Below, in pieces: positions 1 to 9,647 of a stretch of DNA of 64,000 nucleotides. The notes beneath the pieces were generated by a model. The model was not told where the DNA came from and did no database searches. It was given only the letters and a program-made list of their open reading frames with translations. The stretch's first letter is position 1. The number at the start of each line of letters is the position of its first letter. The translations under genes and the position numbers were made by a program. Origin of the DNA: Paramyrothecium sp. XJ0827 (taxonomy: Eukaryota > Ascomycota > Sordariomycetes > Hypocreales > Stachybotryaceae); the NCBI GenBank assembly GCA_020881915.1, contig JAJFPB010000001.1:2356001-2420000 (forward strand), in the 5' to 3' direction.

Positions 1-78
1 GATCGGTTCACATGGCGCAAGCAGGCGTCGATTTGTCTGTCCGTGTGTGTCTAGAGACTAAACGGAATCCTCTTGCAG

Positions 79-362
79 GCAAGTCATCCTTCGACATTCC
101 TATCCCCTCATGCATCGCCAACGGGCAATACCTCGTCCGCTTCGAGCACATCGGTCTCCACAGTGCTAGCGCCGCTGGTGGTGCTCAGCTCTATATCTCC
201 TGCGCTCAAGTCAACGTTTCTGGTGGCAGCGGCTCAGCTCGTCCCAGCCTGCTGTCGTTCCCAGGATCTTACCGTGCCAGCGACCCTGGCCTGCAGGTCA
301 ACATCTACTACCCGGTGCCCACGAACTACAAAGCTCCTGGTGGTGATTCTCTTCAGTGCTAA
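79..362 (+). CDS. AA9 lytic polysaccharide monooxygenase, 3' exon (partial)
   Basis: This is the last exon of a secreted copper enzyme that cleaves cellulose oxidatively; the 5' part lies outside the window. The exon follows a branch-like gactaaac and a tcttgcag acceptor ending at 78, and completes a split Gly codon. The conserved AA9 C-terminal half is visible: CIANGQYLVR, then LHSA, then GGAQLYISCAQVN. The His of LHSA lies nine residues before the Gln of AQLY, which matches the second-sphere His and Gln plus axial Tyr (QxY) of the family. The protein ends about 40 residues later at TAA 360-362, so there is no linker or cellulose-binding module. The copper-binding His1 and second His are upstream and cannot be checked. 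It converges with the pyruvate kinase gene. Bases 1-78 hold at least the 3' part of the preceding intron. Confidence 0.85.
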
Positions 363-923
363 ATCACGGTGGTCGGGGTGACGAAGCTATGCTCTTGTTC
401 TGCCGCGGCGTGGGCATGACTTCTTAAGCTTCGATGATCAGCATGGGCTATCTCCGCTGCTCGGGGTCCTTCCTTTTCCTGCGAATGCTTGCATGTTACT
501 GCGGGTCGGGTCAAGAAGGGCAAGGCTATCAAATTGGTGTGGTAACCGGTTTTTTCTTTGTTACTTACATGATTCGTGCCCATATTCTAGAGACCGAGTC
601 GCGTCTCAGTAAATACTTCACTTCACTTCGCCCCACATAATTACCTCAAGCAACCGCACGTCGGTATTTCAATAGATCGGATGTCATGGGGCATGAACCA
701 TATCCAATTCATTTTCAGTTCCTAGTCGCCATAACATTCCAACAACTGATTCATTCAGCTTGCATTTGTGTTCTCCTATTTTCTCTAGGCTCGTGAAGTT
801 TGCAGTCTCGCTTCAAGTATTTCATCCGTCTATCAGTGGGCCCCCAGTACAGCCCGTTTGCGCAACATTAAAAAGACCCTTGTGTTCCTGTCATATCATT
901 ATTACTCCGACCGAGCTCCTACT
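363..923. other. convergent 3' intergenic region
   Basis: This 561-bp space lies between the stop codons of the AA9 gene (+) and pyruvate kinase (-). It must hold both 3' UTRs and poly(A) signals. I see no ORF with family features and no repeat. Confidence 0.5.
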
Positions 924-2648
924 TTAATCCTCGCCAATGCCGAGGTGCTCGGGATCAGCCTTGACAATGCGCAGGGTGTTGGTGTTACCCATACCACCCT
1001 TCCAGCCCTGAACAACAACCAGGGTATCGCCAGTGGTGAGAACCTTGAGCTGGAGAGCATGGTTGACAGCCCACTTGATGCGCTTGTCAACATCCTCCTG
1101 CCAGTTCACCTTGTTGAAGTCTGGCTTCTCCTCAGGGAAGAGGAAGGGGTAGACGCCACGGTACAAGTGGCTGAACCTGGAAGTAGTAGGGCTGCGTGTC
1201 ACCATGAAAATGGGGCAGACCGGGCGGTACTTGGAGATGAGGCGAGCAGACTCGCCAGAGGTTGACAGGACGATGATACCGCCAGCGTTCAGGTCGAGGG
1301 AGGCACGAACGGCAGCCATGGCGCACGACTCAACAGTTCGGACGGGTCGCTGGATGAGGGTGCACATCTCCTCGTAGTGGGAGACGTAGGGGATGGAGTT
1401 CTCGGCACGGAGACAGGCCTCGTGCATCTCGTGGACAGCTTCGTTGGGGTAGCTGCCCTTGGCCGTCTCGCCGGAAAGCATGACACAGTCAGCTCCATCA
1501 GTAATGGCGTTGCCAACGTCGCTGATCTCGGCGCGAGTGGGGCGGGGGTTCTTGATCATGGACTCGAGCATCTGGGTGGCGCAGATGACAGGCTTGCCAG
1601 CGACATTGCACATGGCAATGAGCTTCTTCTGGGCGGCGAAAACTTCAGCGGCGGGGATCTCAATACCCAGGTCACCACGGGCAACCATGACACCATCGGT
1701 CTCCTCCAGAATTTCCTTGAAGTTGTTCAAGCCCTGTCGGTTCTCAATCTTGGCAATGATCTGAATGTTCTTGCCCTCCTCACCCAAAACGGCGCGGATA
1801 TCCTTGATGTCCTGTCCACGGCGGATAAACGATGCGAAGACCATGTCGACATTGTTCTTGACACCAAACCTAAGGTCATTCTTGTCCTTCTCGGACAGAG
1901 CAGGAAGATCGACATCGGTGTTGGGCAGGTTGACACCCTTCCTGGAGGAGATGAAGCCGTTGTTGCGAGCGCGGACCTCAATGGTCTGGTCATCCTTGAT
2001 GCTGAGCACTTCGAACGCCAGAACGCCGTCATCGACGTAGATGACACGACCTGGGGTGATGACCTTGGTGATGTTCTTGTAGTCGACGTACCTAGCGTAG
2101 GATAATTTGTCAGTAATTGATCAGGAGCCGAATCAATTGGAGGTGGGTTCGAGAGGCAGTAGATTGCCCTTCTCGTGAAAGTTTGGAGGCGTGACTTACA
2201 TGTTCTCGGTGTCGCAAGCAGTAGCATACTTCTCGTCAGTAGTGATGTTCAGCACCGTGCCCGCGGAGATGGGAATGTCCTCGTCGTTCTTGGTGTTTCC
2301 AGTGCGGATTTCGGGACCCTTGGTGTCCAGGGCAATGGCAATGGGGCGGCCAGCGTGGCACTCGACAGCGGCACGGGCATTGTCAATGACGGACTGGTGG
2401 TACTCGTACGAGCCATGGGAGAAGTTCATGCGGACAACGTTAAGACCGGCATCGCGGAGCTTGTTGATGGCTTCGACAGAGTTGGTCTTGGGGCCAATGG
2501 TGCAAATGATGGAAGAGCGGCGATAGTTGCGCTCGGGCTTGAAAGCGGTGTCAAGGTTGGCGAGCCAAGAGATGCGACCACCGAGGTCGAGGTGCTCCTG
2601 AGCCGTGGCGGCCATGATGCTTTGGTTTTGTTGAGAGTTCTGAGCCAT
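924..2648 (-). CDS. PYK1: pyruvate kinase
   Basis: Cytosolic last step of glycolysis: phosphoenolpyruvate + ADP to pyruvate + ATP. There are two exons on the minus strand, 2648-2200 and 2091-924. The 108-bp intron (2092-2199) starts GTAAGTC, ends CTACGCTAG and splits the Met of ENM|YVDYK. The product is 538 aa, normal for fungal pyruvate kinase plus a short N-terminal extension. Motifs in order: [16 protein letters not shown] (about 45-59); [11 protein letters not shown]; the B-domain stretch [20 protein letters not shown] (about 200-219); [10 protein letters not shown] with the catalytic Lys near 264; and [12 protein letters not shown] near 286-297 with the metal-binding acidic residues. The start at 2648 ([10 protein letters not shown]) is the first ATG fitting the family; an internal Met 11 codons later ([13 protein letters not shown]) is the more usual fungal start. 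The open frame runs up to 2825 but that part reads as 5' UTR. The leader is a long pyrimidine tract on the coding strand, as in strongly expressed fungal genes. Confidence 0.97.
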
Positions 2649-3586
2649 AGTAGCAATGGTCAGCGAGGATCGAGGAGCAGATATTGGTTTGGATGAGTGG
2701 CAGAAGGTTGTGTTGGCGCGGAGAACTGCAGCCAGGATGATGGAGAGGAGGAGGGGCAAACAGGAAAAAGGCAAGGCGTGCGACGGGCGCGGGTTGTTAT
2801 TAAAGAGGCGGAGATGAAGAAACAAGCGGGCTAAGGAAGCTAAATCAATGTACGTTCTCGAAATGATAGCTCGCAGGAGGAGAGTCTGTGGATAATTGGA
2901 ACGCAGACGTGCGTGCGGGTCAAACGAGAAACGCCACAGATGTAGCTAGGACAGGTCTAAGCATGGGAGAAGGGCACCAAAATAGCACCTACTAGCTGAG
3001 GAGAAGATGAGGCCAAGCCAAGATAGAGATGTTTCGGGCTGGCACGAGGTTCGGCGAATGATTGAGAGGATAGAGGAAGAGGCGAGATGAAGATGAAGTC
3101 AGGAAGAAATGCGCATGAGGAGGGAAGAGGAAGAAAACAGGATGGAGGAGGAGGAGTGAGATAAGATAGGTGGTAAGGTACCTTGCCTCCAATCGATTGC
3201 GCTGGCGCGTACAGGTTGAATTTTGGGAGGTAGCAGGCTGGCTGAGATGTTGCAGAGCTAGCACGGAAGCGTGCCTTGCTGGTAGGGTTTCGTTGCCAAT
3301 GAAACAAACAGGGCCCCTCGGAAACCTGGAACGACTTGCCGTAGCAGAATGGGCGACGAAATCAACGAGTCCGTGGGCTCGGGCGTGGGATGTGTTGAGA
3401 AGGGCGGATCAGATTGGTGGTTGGAGGGGCCAGGCAGAGGTGAGCAAAAGGTAAGCTAAAGCTCCCCCCTCCTACCAGCTGTCGATGCTTTTTTTTTTTC
3501 CTCCATGCCCCGCCGCGCGCCGCAAAGCTCTGGATGGAGGGGTAACGCAACGCAGGGTACATTGCGAATGGGGGGCAAGTGGGTGA
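2649..3586 (-). promoter_or_regulatory. pyruvate kinase leader and promoter
   Basis: Read on the minus strand, this region is strongly C/T-rich, especially about 2,950-3,170. Such tracts are common just upstream of transcription starts of highly expressed genes in filamentous fungi. A palindromic GGTAAGGTACCTTGCC lies near 3,171-3,186. A 5' UTR intron is possible but I could not place one firmly. No other gene is seen. Confidence 0.45.
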
Positions 3587-3818
3587 GCAAAAATACCCGG
3601 ACCGCAAAACGGTCTATCGTCAATAACAGCCTTGGGGAATTATAAATAAAATTAGATAAAATTGAAGTAATTCTTAAATAAAAAATGATGTTGTTTTTCT
3701 AATACTTTCGAGGAGTTATATTAAGTGATTCTAATGACCTTTTTATTATAGAAGCTCCTACTTATCATTTACTTTTAAGTATATCTACCTTATGGTTTCG
3801 CGGTCCGGGTTTTTTTGC
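3587..3818. mobile_element. MITE-like element with 24-bp terminal inverted repeats
   Basis: A 232-bp A/T-rich segment sits inside GC-rich promoter DNA. It is bounded by inverted repeats at 3587-3610 and 3795-3818 that match at 22 of 24 positions; the shared core is acccggaccgc. The two mismatches are t/a and a/g. The interior has no ORF and looks RIP-like. No convincing target duplication flanks it (gggtga on the left, caaccg on the right), so the superfamily is open. It lies upstream of pyruvate kinase. Confidence 0.7.
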
Positions 3819-5459
3819 CAACCGCTTTGGGGGGTAGCAGAGGTTCTCCGTACCTGCTCCTCGCCCACTTTTAGCCTGCAAAGTGGGGTACAGAGGACTG
3901 CACACGGCACTGACCCTGGGCACATACTAGTACTCCGGTAGGGGACCGGAGGCAGGGGTGTGGGTTTGCTGCATCATCTTTGACGCGCACAGTTCCTCAA
4001 GGCCCTCAGGCCCTCACAAGGGACGGAGCTGCTAAGCGAAAGACCTCTCGTTTGTTGCTCTGCGGTGGCCATAAGCCCCAATTGGAGCTGTAGAGACTAT
4101 GCCATTCATGGTCTTGATGCTTCTTCGTTCGTAAGCACATGCAATTACCATACACAGCAATACTACTGGGTAAGGTCCATCGCAGCCCGAGAGGCAGGGT
4201 AGGGGAACAGCCTTATTGACCGAGCCGGCCACGGGGCCCTAGCCCGACAAATATCAACCGGACCTGCGACGTCTACCAAGATAACAGAAGACCAGGACGT
4301 AATAGCAAGAGGTGAGGGAAATGACACTACCAGTCTTGTCAGGATTGGGAACCGTGCCAAGCAAATGGGACAATTCTGCATACGACGAAAAAGCAAAGTC
4401 CTCAGGTAGGTGAGTGAACGTCCTGCCACCACAACCACTAACACGGATTGACATGAGTTTAGGCGATGTCCTCCCAGGACGATGGGCGAACCACGGTGTG
4501 CACTTTTGTTTTGTCGCGCATTTCGAATGCTAACCCCCCTTCCCCCAAAGCTGACTTGCACCCTTATCCAATTATTCAGCCATGGCGGCGGCTGTGGCGG
4601 TAGTTTAGTGCTCGTGGGATGAGGCATTTGATGTATCGGTCCGTCTTCCAATGGACTTGCGGAGCTCCTCCGCGCCGCTCTCGCAATAGGAGCAGCAGAT
4701 TCAACCATGACGGGCGTTTGTTGCTTTACCATTCATGGCGTTTTGGGGATCCATCGAAGCGACTAAGTCCGACCCTGCCGTCCCACTCAACAAAAAATAT
4801 CCCTTGGAAATCTGAGCTTGCTAAGCTAGGCAATATGCAGAAGAACGGCAGTCCGCAACCTTCGGATTCTAGTGAGACGCGAGATCACATTAGCAAATAC
4901 CATTCATCACCTTTGGAAAGCGACCGTCATGCCACAAAGTCTTAAAACCCCATAGGTGCCGAACTCGTGGGTGGGTTCGACTTCGTTTCTTGTGGTAACC
5001 TAGCGGATAGTCTAGGACATCTAAGACCAGACGTGTTGCTCCTTGCTAGTCTCAGCACTTTGCTTCAGCTCGGCCCTTGGATGTAAGTTGAGACTGTTTT
5101 AGAATTCTCAGTGTTTTATGTTGCGAATGTGCCTTGCAGGAACCTTACCGTGGAACCCAGTGCAGATGCTCCTCTGCGACGGTGAGCTAAGACAACTGTC
5201 CTTATCTTTCTGGCATGAGCTTGGCGCGTGCTGATAAGCTCTCGCTCCACGTGACTGACATGCCAGGCTCGGGTATCGTCGCCGAGCCCAGAGCACATGA
5301 TGTCGTTGCCCATGCGACCCTGAAGCTATAGGCAACTTCTTGCGTAGCAGCCAAATTCTTCCCCGGGCAACTTCACTGCGTGCACAGATTCGGAGTGCCT
5401 CTCTCAGACTTGCTTCAGTAACGTACGGGGATTACATATCGGCAGCCAGAGCAGTAATC
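3819..5459. other. intergenic region, no supported gene
   Basis: These 1.6 kb lie between the pyruvate kinase promoter and the DUF1748 gene. Several ORFs up to 189 codons occur, the longest at 4163-4732 (-), but none shows a domain, signal or plausible splice partner. An isolated AGGTAGGTGAG occurs near 4,395, one of the TACCT-type motifs seen across the window. The part nearest 5,460 must hold the promoter and leader of the DUF1748 gene. Confidence 0.4.
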
Positions 5460-5973
5460 ATGGTGGTAAGCGTCACCTAACATCCAGACCCTTCCCTTTC
5501 CCTGGCTGGTGCGACGACCTTCCGTCCATCTAGCTCGCCATGGCTGTCTAAGCGCGTCTAAGACTGCTTGCAGTTACTCAACCTGCTGACTTTTGGACTT
5601 TGGTCGAAGGTTGGGCGCTTGACACATTATGCCTTCGATGCCGTTCTTCGTAAGTTCCTCCGCCTTGGCGTCACTCGAGACTGGAACTGAACCGTGATCT
5701 TCTTGCAGTCTCGGCCTTCATTGCCGGAATGAAGCGATCTACCGGCCTGACGTAAGTCAACTTCTCGTCGACGTTGGAATCCCCTCGAGCTTCCGCAACC
5801 CTAACACTTCGCTTCTGCGTTTTTTCTTACGTAGATTCAAAACCGACAAAGTCGCTGGCGACAACAAAGAAGTTTCCAAATGGATCGATAAGTACCTCGG
5901 CGTTGGAGAGTGGGTTATGGATCAGTCCGTCGCCATAGCCGGTTCAAGCGGCTTCTTCGAGCGCACACGGTGA
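5460..5973 (+). CDS. DUF1748 family small protein
   Basis: I rebuilt this 75-aa protein from four exons: 5460-5465, 5610-5649, 5709-5751 and 5835-5973. Donors are GTAAGC, GTAAGT and GTAAGT; acceptors are AAG, CAG and TAG. All phases fit and the frame stays open to TGA. The product has the family hallmarks: VGRLTHYAFDAVLLSAF near the start, IAGMKRSTGLTF, then KWIDKYLGVGEWVMDQSVA and an FFERTR end. DUF1748 proteins are short, widely conserved fungal proteins of unknown role, with one hydrophobic segment near the N-terminus. The first coding exon is only six bases (ATG GTG). Its partner acceptor is the less usual AAG; using the upstream CAG (5574-5576) would add 12 residues between Met-Val and VGRLTHY without breaking the frame. 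The main body is certain, the N-terminus less so. Confidence 0.82.
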
Positions 5974-6463
5974 AGTCCTGGATTCGAACTACGGTCAAGC
6001 GTTCACGCCAAATGACAACCATGGATCGGAACACATGCGCGTCTGTTGGGCGTAGCAGGATACCCGCGCCTAGCTTGGCCTCGACACTTCCTAGGAGACG
6101 ATATTGGATGTCTGTTCTGGAACTACTATCACAGAAGCCCATACTATTTCTGTGAGGCGTTTGAGGCGCAATGGGATTACGTTGAAAATGCTCTACCCAG
6201 CTCAACCTTGAGACAACCATGTTAGTATTTGAACACAATGGCAAAGTTGTATGAAATTAAGAAGACGATTTTCTCACTCCTGACGTGGCACGAGTGGACA
6301 CGGTGGCGACATACAGAACCATTTTGGACACGTGAAATGGCAATTGTACACTCTTGAGCAATTACAAATGTCGTACATGCAGAGTATTGTGGTGGAATGA
6401 AAGGGTATCTCGCTAAGCCTCTTGAAACATAAAGAAAAAGTTTGGCCTGGAAGACTCGCTGGT
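5974..6463. other. convergent 3' intergenic region
   Basis: This 490-bp space lies between the stops of the DUF1748 gene (+) and the Atg28-like gene (-). It holds their 3' UTRs. I see no further gene or repeat. Confidence 0.5.
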
Positions 6464-8386
6464 CTATTCCTTATCTGACTGCTCCTTCCCATCCAGGAAT
6501 TCCGGTGGTATCTCGTTTTCGCTCGAGTCCGAGTGTGCGAATGAGCGAGACCTGGGGCTTGCCTGGGCGATGTGGTCATGCTCTTCGTAACGTGACACCA
6601 GTAGGTCTGCCGGAACCTCATTGTCACTCTCATCGTGTTGTTCCGGTGCAGCGTTGGCTTGCTCAGCTGGCTTTTGTTCAGAAAGTGACGGTCCGCCAGA
6701 CTGATCCCCTGATCCGGGACTCGACGCGGCCTCATTTGGAGGGAATATATTTTGTAGCATGGCTTGCGCTTCTTTGAATGCCTCCAGCTCCGCCCCTATC
6801 GCGCAAATGAGGAGGTTCCATTGCTTGGCTTCGGCCATTGCCATGTACCGCTCGAGCTCTTGAACTACTGTGCTCATGCTGGAGGTTTGATCCCGTATCT
6901 GCTTCTCCCGGGACGGTGCCTCTGAATCTGTAGATGATCCCAATTTCATCAACTGCCGAAGACTTGATTCAAAGTCCGACACTAGCCGAATGACCTCTTG
7001 CCACACGGCGCTCCCTTCCTCCAACGCCTGCCGTTCTTTGGCGATTTGCGTTTTCCGGCGTTCGAGGAGAGATAATTCACCTTCCCACCAACTTCTAGCC
7101 ATATCCGATGTGCGGCGTTCAGGAAGAAGCTGCAGGAACTCGGCGCCCGATGATGTCAGGGGTGTTCCCTCTGCATCTTCAATCTTGGCGAACATTTCTT
7201 GATCCAGGGGCCTGATGGGGGGCCGCGTCAAAATCGAGGTGAGTTCTAGGTTGACATCCTTCAATGCGCCACGATATCCGCTTAGTCCGGCTTCTCTCTT
7301 GTTTTTGACGTCGTCCATCTTCTCCTTGAGCCATCTACGTTTGTTGCGCATGCCAACGAGCTTCTCCTCAAGCTGTCTTATCTCTTGTGTGATGGAGTCA
7401 TACTTGACTCCAAGTTCTCGAAGTTCTCGACCCAGTGGCTCACCTTCATCCTCTTCAAGGTGATGAAGCTCACTAGAGATGCCGTCTTTCCTTACGCTCA
7501 GTCGGCTCAGATGTATCAGCGCCTTCTTGCGCTGCGATAGGCTGGCATCTATGTACGCATCTTCCTCGCGTTTCAGCTCTGTTAGTGCATTCATTGTTCC
7601 CTGTAGCCCTAATCGGGCGGCGCGTAGTCCAGTTGGGCGGCCCTTGGATGGTTGTCGCACGGGTATCACGTTGCCCTCCGACGTCGCGCGTGCCGGTATG
7701 TATAGAGAGTTGACCAACCGAGACTTGGAAGTTGCAGTTGAGTAGAAAGTTCCAGTGGGTGTGCTGCTACCTGAATCACTATAGCCCTCGGAATCCTTGT
7801 TCTTTGTGTCGACCGCGTCTCCGCTGCCAGCCACAAGACCTGAAGCCTGAAGGTCAAGAAACTGTTGTATCTCTTCTTCAAGAGCTCTCTCCTGGCGCTG
7901 GAGCCCCCTCCACACAGAGTCTGCATTTCGGGGCGCCATGTGCGCCGCTTGGTCAAACAGTACATAGCTTCCACTGCCATTCTGATGGCGGCCTGTCGCC
8001 TGGTCGGTAGGTGTGCTCACGCGTCCTTGCGCCGTCATCGAAGGAGGATATGATGGGCTGCCCTTTAGCATCATTGAACGGGCTATGGGAGGTGGTGGTC
8101 CAGAGAACATTGCGCGGGCCTTGCCCTTGGAAGAAGACCTTGAAGACACGGGACTGCCCCAGTCGTTCCAGTCGCCGAACGACTTCTGCTCGTCGGTGGC
8201 GGCGCTGGTCTTCTTCAGCCGGGTGCCGGTCGTTTCGTGGGATGGGGAACTTTCAGTGGGTCGAGGCTCGAGTTCCTCCATGGCATACTCGCTCGGGAAG
8301 TGGTGTAGGGACTGTCGTGGACGTGCAATAGAAGAACGATTTCGAGAACTCGTCAACCGATCGAGGATAGTAGACGGAGACGTCAT
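6464..8386 (-). CDS. ATG28: Atg28-like coiled-coil protein
   Basis: A single-exon gene for 640 aa. The N-terminal 160 residues are Ser/Pro-rich and probably disordered. A motif follows at about 166-190 (ALEEEIQQFLDLQASGLVAG), which I recall as characteristic of the filamentous-fungal proteins annotated as Atg28. The middle part has a GLRAARLGLQGTMNALTELK block, then long heptad-rich coiled coils (about 280-380 and 430-475). The C-terminus is acidic and low in complexity. In methylotrophic yeast, Atg28 is a coiled-coil protein needed for pexophagy; a role in the filamentous protein is inferred from family naming only. The start at 8386 is the first ATG of the open frame. It shares a 1.26-kb upstream region with the divergent WD40 gene. 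It could equally be called an uncharacterised coiled-coil protein. Confidence 0.6.
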   Translation of the reverse strand: MTSPSTILDRLTSSRNRSSIARPRQSLHHFPSEYAMEELEPRPTESSPSHETTGTRLKKTSAATDEQKSFGDWNDWGSPVSSRSSSKGKARAMFSGPPPPIARSMMLKGSPSYPPSMTAQGRVSTPTDQATGRHQNGSGSYVLFDQAAHMAPRNADSVWRGLQRQERALEEEIQQFLDLQASGLVAGSGDAVDTKNKDSEGYSDSGSSTPTGTFYSTATSKSRLVNSLYIPARATSEGNVIPVRQPSKGRPTGLRAARLGLQGTMNALTELKREEDAYIDASLSQRKKALIHLSRLSVRKDGISSELHHLEEDEGEPLGRELRELGVKYDSITQEIRQLEEKLVGMRNKRRWLKEKMDDVKNKREAGLSGYRGALKDVNLELTSILTRPPIRPLDQEMFAKIEDAEGTPLTSSGAEFLQLLPERRTSDMARSWWEGELSLLERRKTQIAKERQALEEGSAVWQEVIRLVSDFESSLRQLMKLGSSTDSEAPSREKQIRDQTSSMSTVVQELERYMAMAEAKQWNLLICAIGAELEAFKEAQAMLQNIFPPNEAASSPGSGDQSGGPSLSEQKPAEQANAAPEQHDESDNEVPADLLVSRYEEHDHIAQASPRSRSFAHSDSSENEIPPEFLDGKEQSDKE

Positions 8387-9647
8387 GGGAACAAGGTGAG
8401 TAACAAGCTAAGATGCACAGATTATGAGCAAAAGCGAAGCGCGTAACGCTTTCAGGGAGGAAGCAGTTTTGGATATTTGACCGGTCAAAAGCATTTGCGA
8501 CGTTACGACTTGTCTCGATCAGAATGTTCACGAGGACAGTTTCTACAATGCGAAGCTCTGGCATGTGCTTATCCCGGTCAGGTACACTGCCATACTGTAC
8601 CTGTATCTAGCTACCGTACCGCAAATTGAGGTAAGTCAGCACTACAAGGGTTGGCGTATGTCCGTATCTCGAAAACCAGCATCATTGCCAAGTGCCATCG
8701 AATTCGCAGCAAGGTAGCTGGGGTAACGTGAAGCCTGTCAGCGCCTAGAATATGTTTAGACAGTCTAGGGTTTGCATTGAGCAAGGCTTCTGTGAGATAT
8801 TTAGTCTCGATATGCATGCATATCACCACGTTGGAGTACAAGATACCCAGACCGACGGCTTGCCTTGAAATGCAAGGCGCGGGTGCTGTACTATGTAAGT
8901 CTACTGTGTTCGCTAGAAGTGGGGCACTCTGATTGTCGCTTGACCTGGACCCGTGAGACCTTATCCTCGGGCATTCGTGTTGCCCCCCCCCCCTACCTTA
9001 CCCCGTACCTGGATGCGGCTGTAGGTACCTGGTAGCGCCAGGTAAGGTAAATTAGGCGGTAGGTACTGTGGCCTCTGGCGTGTGATCGGCCCGCCTCATC
9101 TGAAAGCGATCCCAAGCCCAACCCTCTACCTACCTTTTGAGATATTCTTTGGCAGACTCTCCGCGCCGCCAAACGCAGGCAGCCGAGCAGCATTTGCCGT
9201 GTCCTACAACTTCCGGACTCGATTCAAGGTAAGCCTTGGACCGAGTTCGAGAGCCGCCTCAAAGAATTCGGACACGCTCGCATTTATCGATAATTCACCT
9301 CGTGTGTCTCGCTTGGTGGTTTGACTGCATCGTGTTTCATCTCAACGAACACCCGACTTACCTTACCTTGCCTTGCCTTGGCCTTACTCACCACCCTTCC
9401 TCCGCACCCACCTCTTTCTACCTTACCTACCTTAGTGTCTACCTGACCTTGAGCCGCCTTGACCCCCTTTTTCCCTCGTCGTCGTCCTATCTCAGAAGAA
9501 TTACCTGCGACGGCCGATCGCACCAGCGCCTGCACGATCAGCACTTGTCGCAAGGCCGCTTCAGAGCGTCTCTCCTGGGTTCCTCTGGGCCTTGGTTCCG
9601 GCCCTGCCCCTCTCCAAATAATCCCAGCCCATCCCCATTACCGCACC
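8387..9647. promoter_or_regulatory. bidirectional promoter with TACCT/CCTTA-rich blocks
   Basis: This is the shared upstream region of the Atg28-like gene (-) and the WD40 gene (+). It holds a run of 12 C at about 8,983-8,994. Dense blocks of the 5-mers TACCT and CCTTA or their complements follow, including GGTACCTGGTAG and CCAGGTAAGGTAA at about 8,994-9,066, and repeated CTTACC/TTGCC units at 9,355-9,450. The last 150 bases before 9,648 are pyrimidine-rich leader. No coding sequence is supported; the upstream open frame back to 9,459 lacks an ATG until 9,648. Confidence 0.5.

Noticed and set aside
1377..2105. 242-codon plus-strand ORF across the pyruvate kinase gene
   Set aside because: It is antisense to a fully supported enzyme with conserved active-site motifs; long antisense frames are expected in GC-biased coding DNA.
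4163..4732. 189-codon minus-strand ORF upstream of the DUF1748 gene
   Set aside because: Low-complexity Pro/Arg/Ser composition, no domain, no signal, no splice partner.
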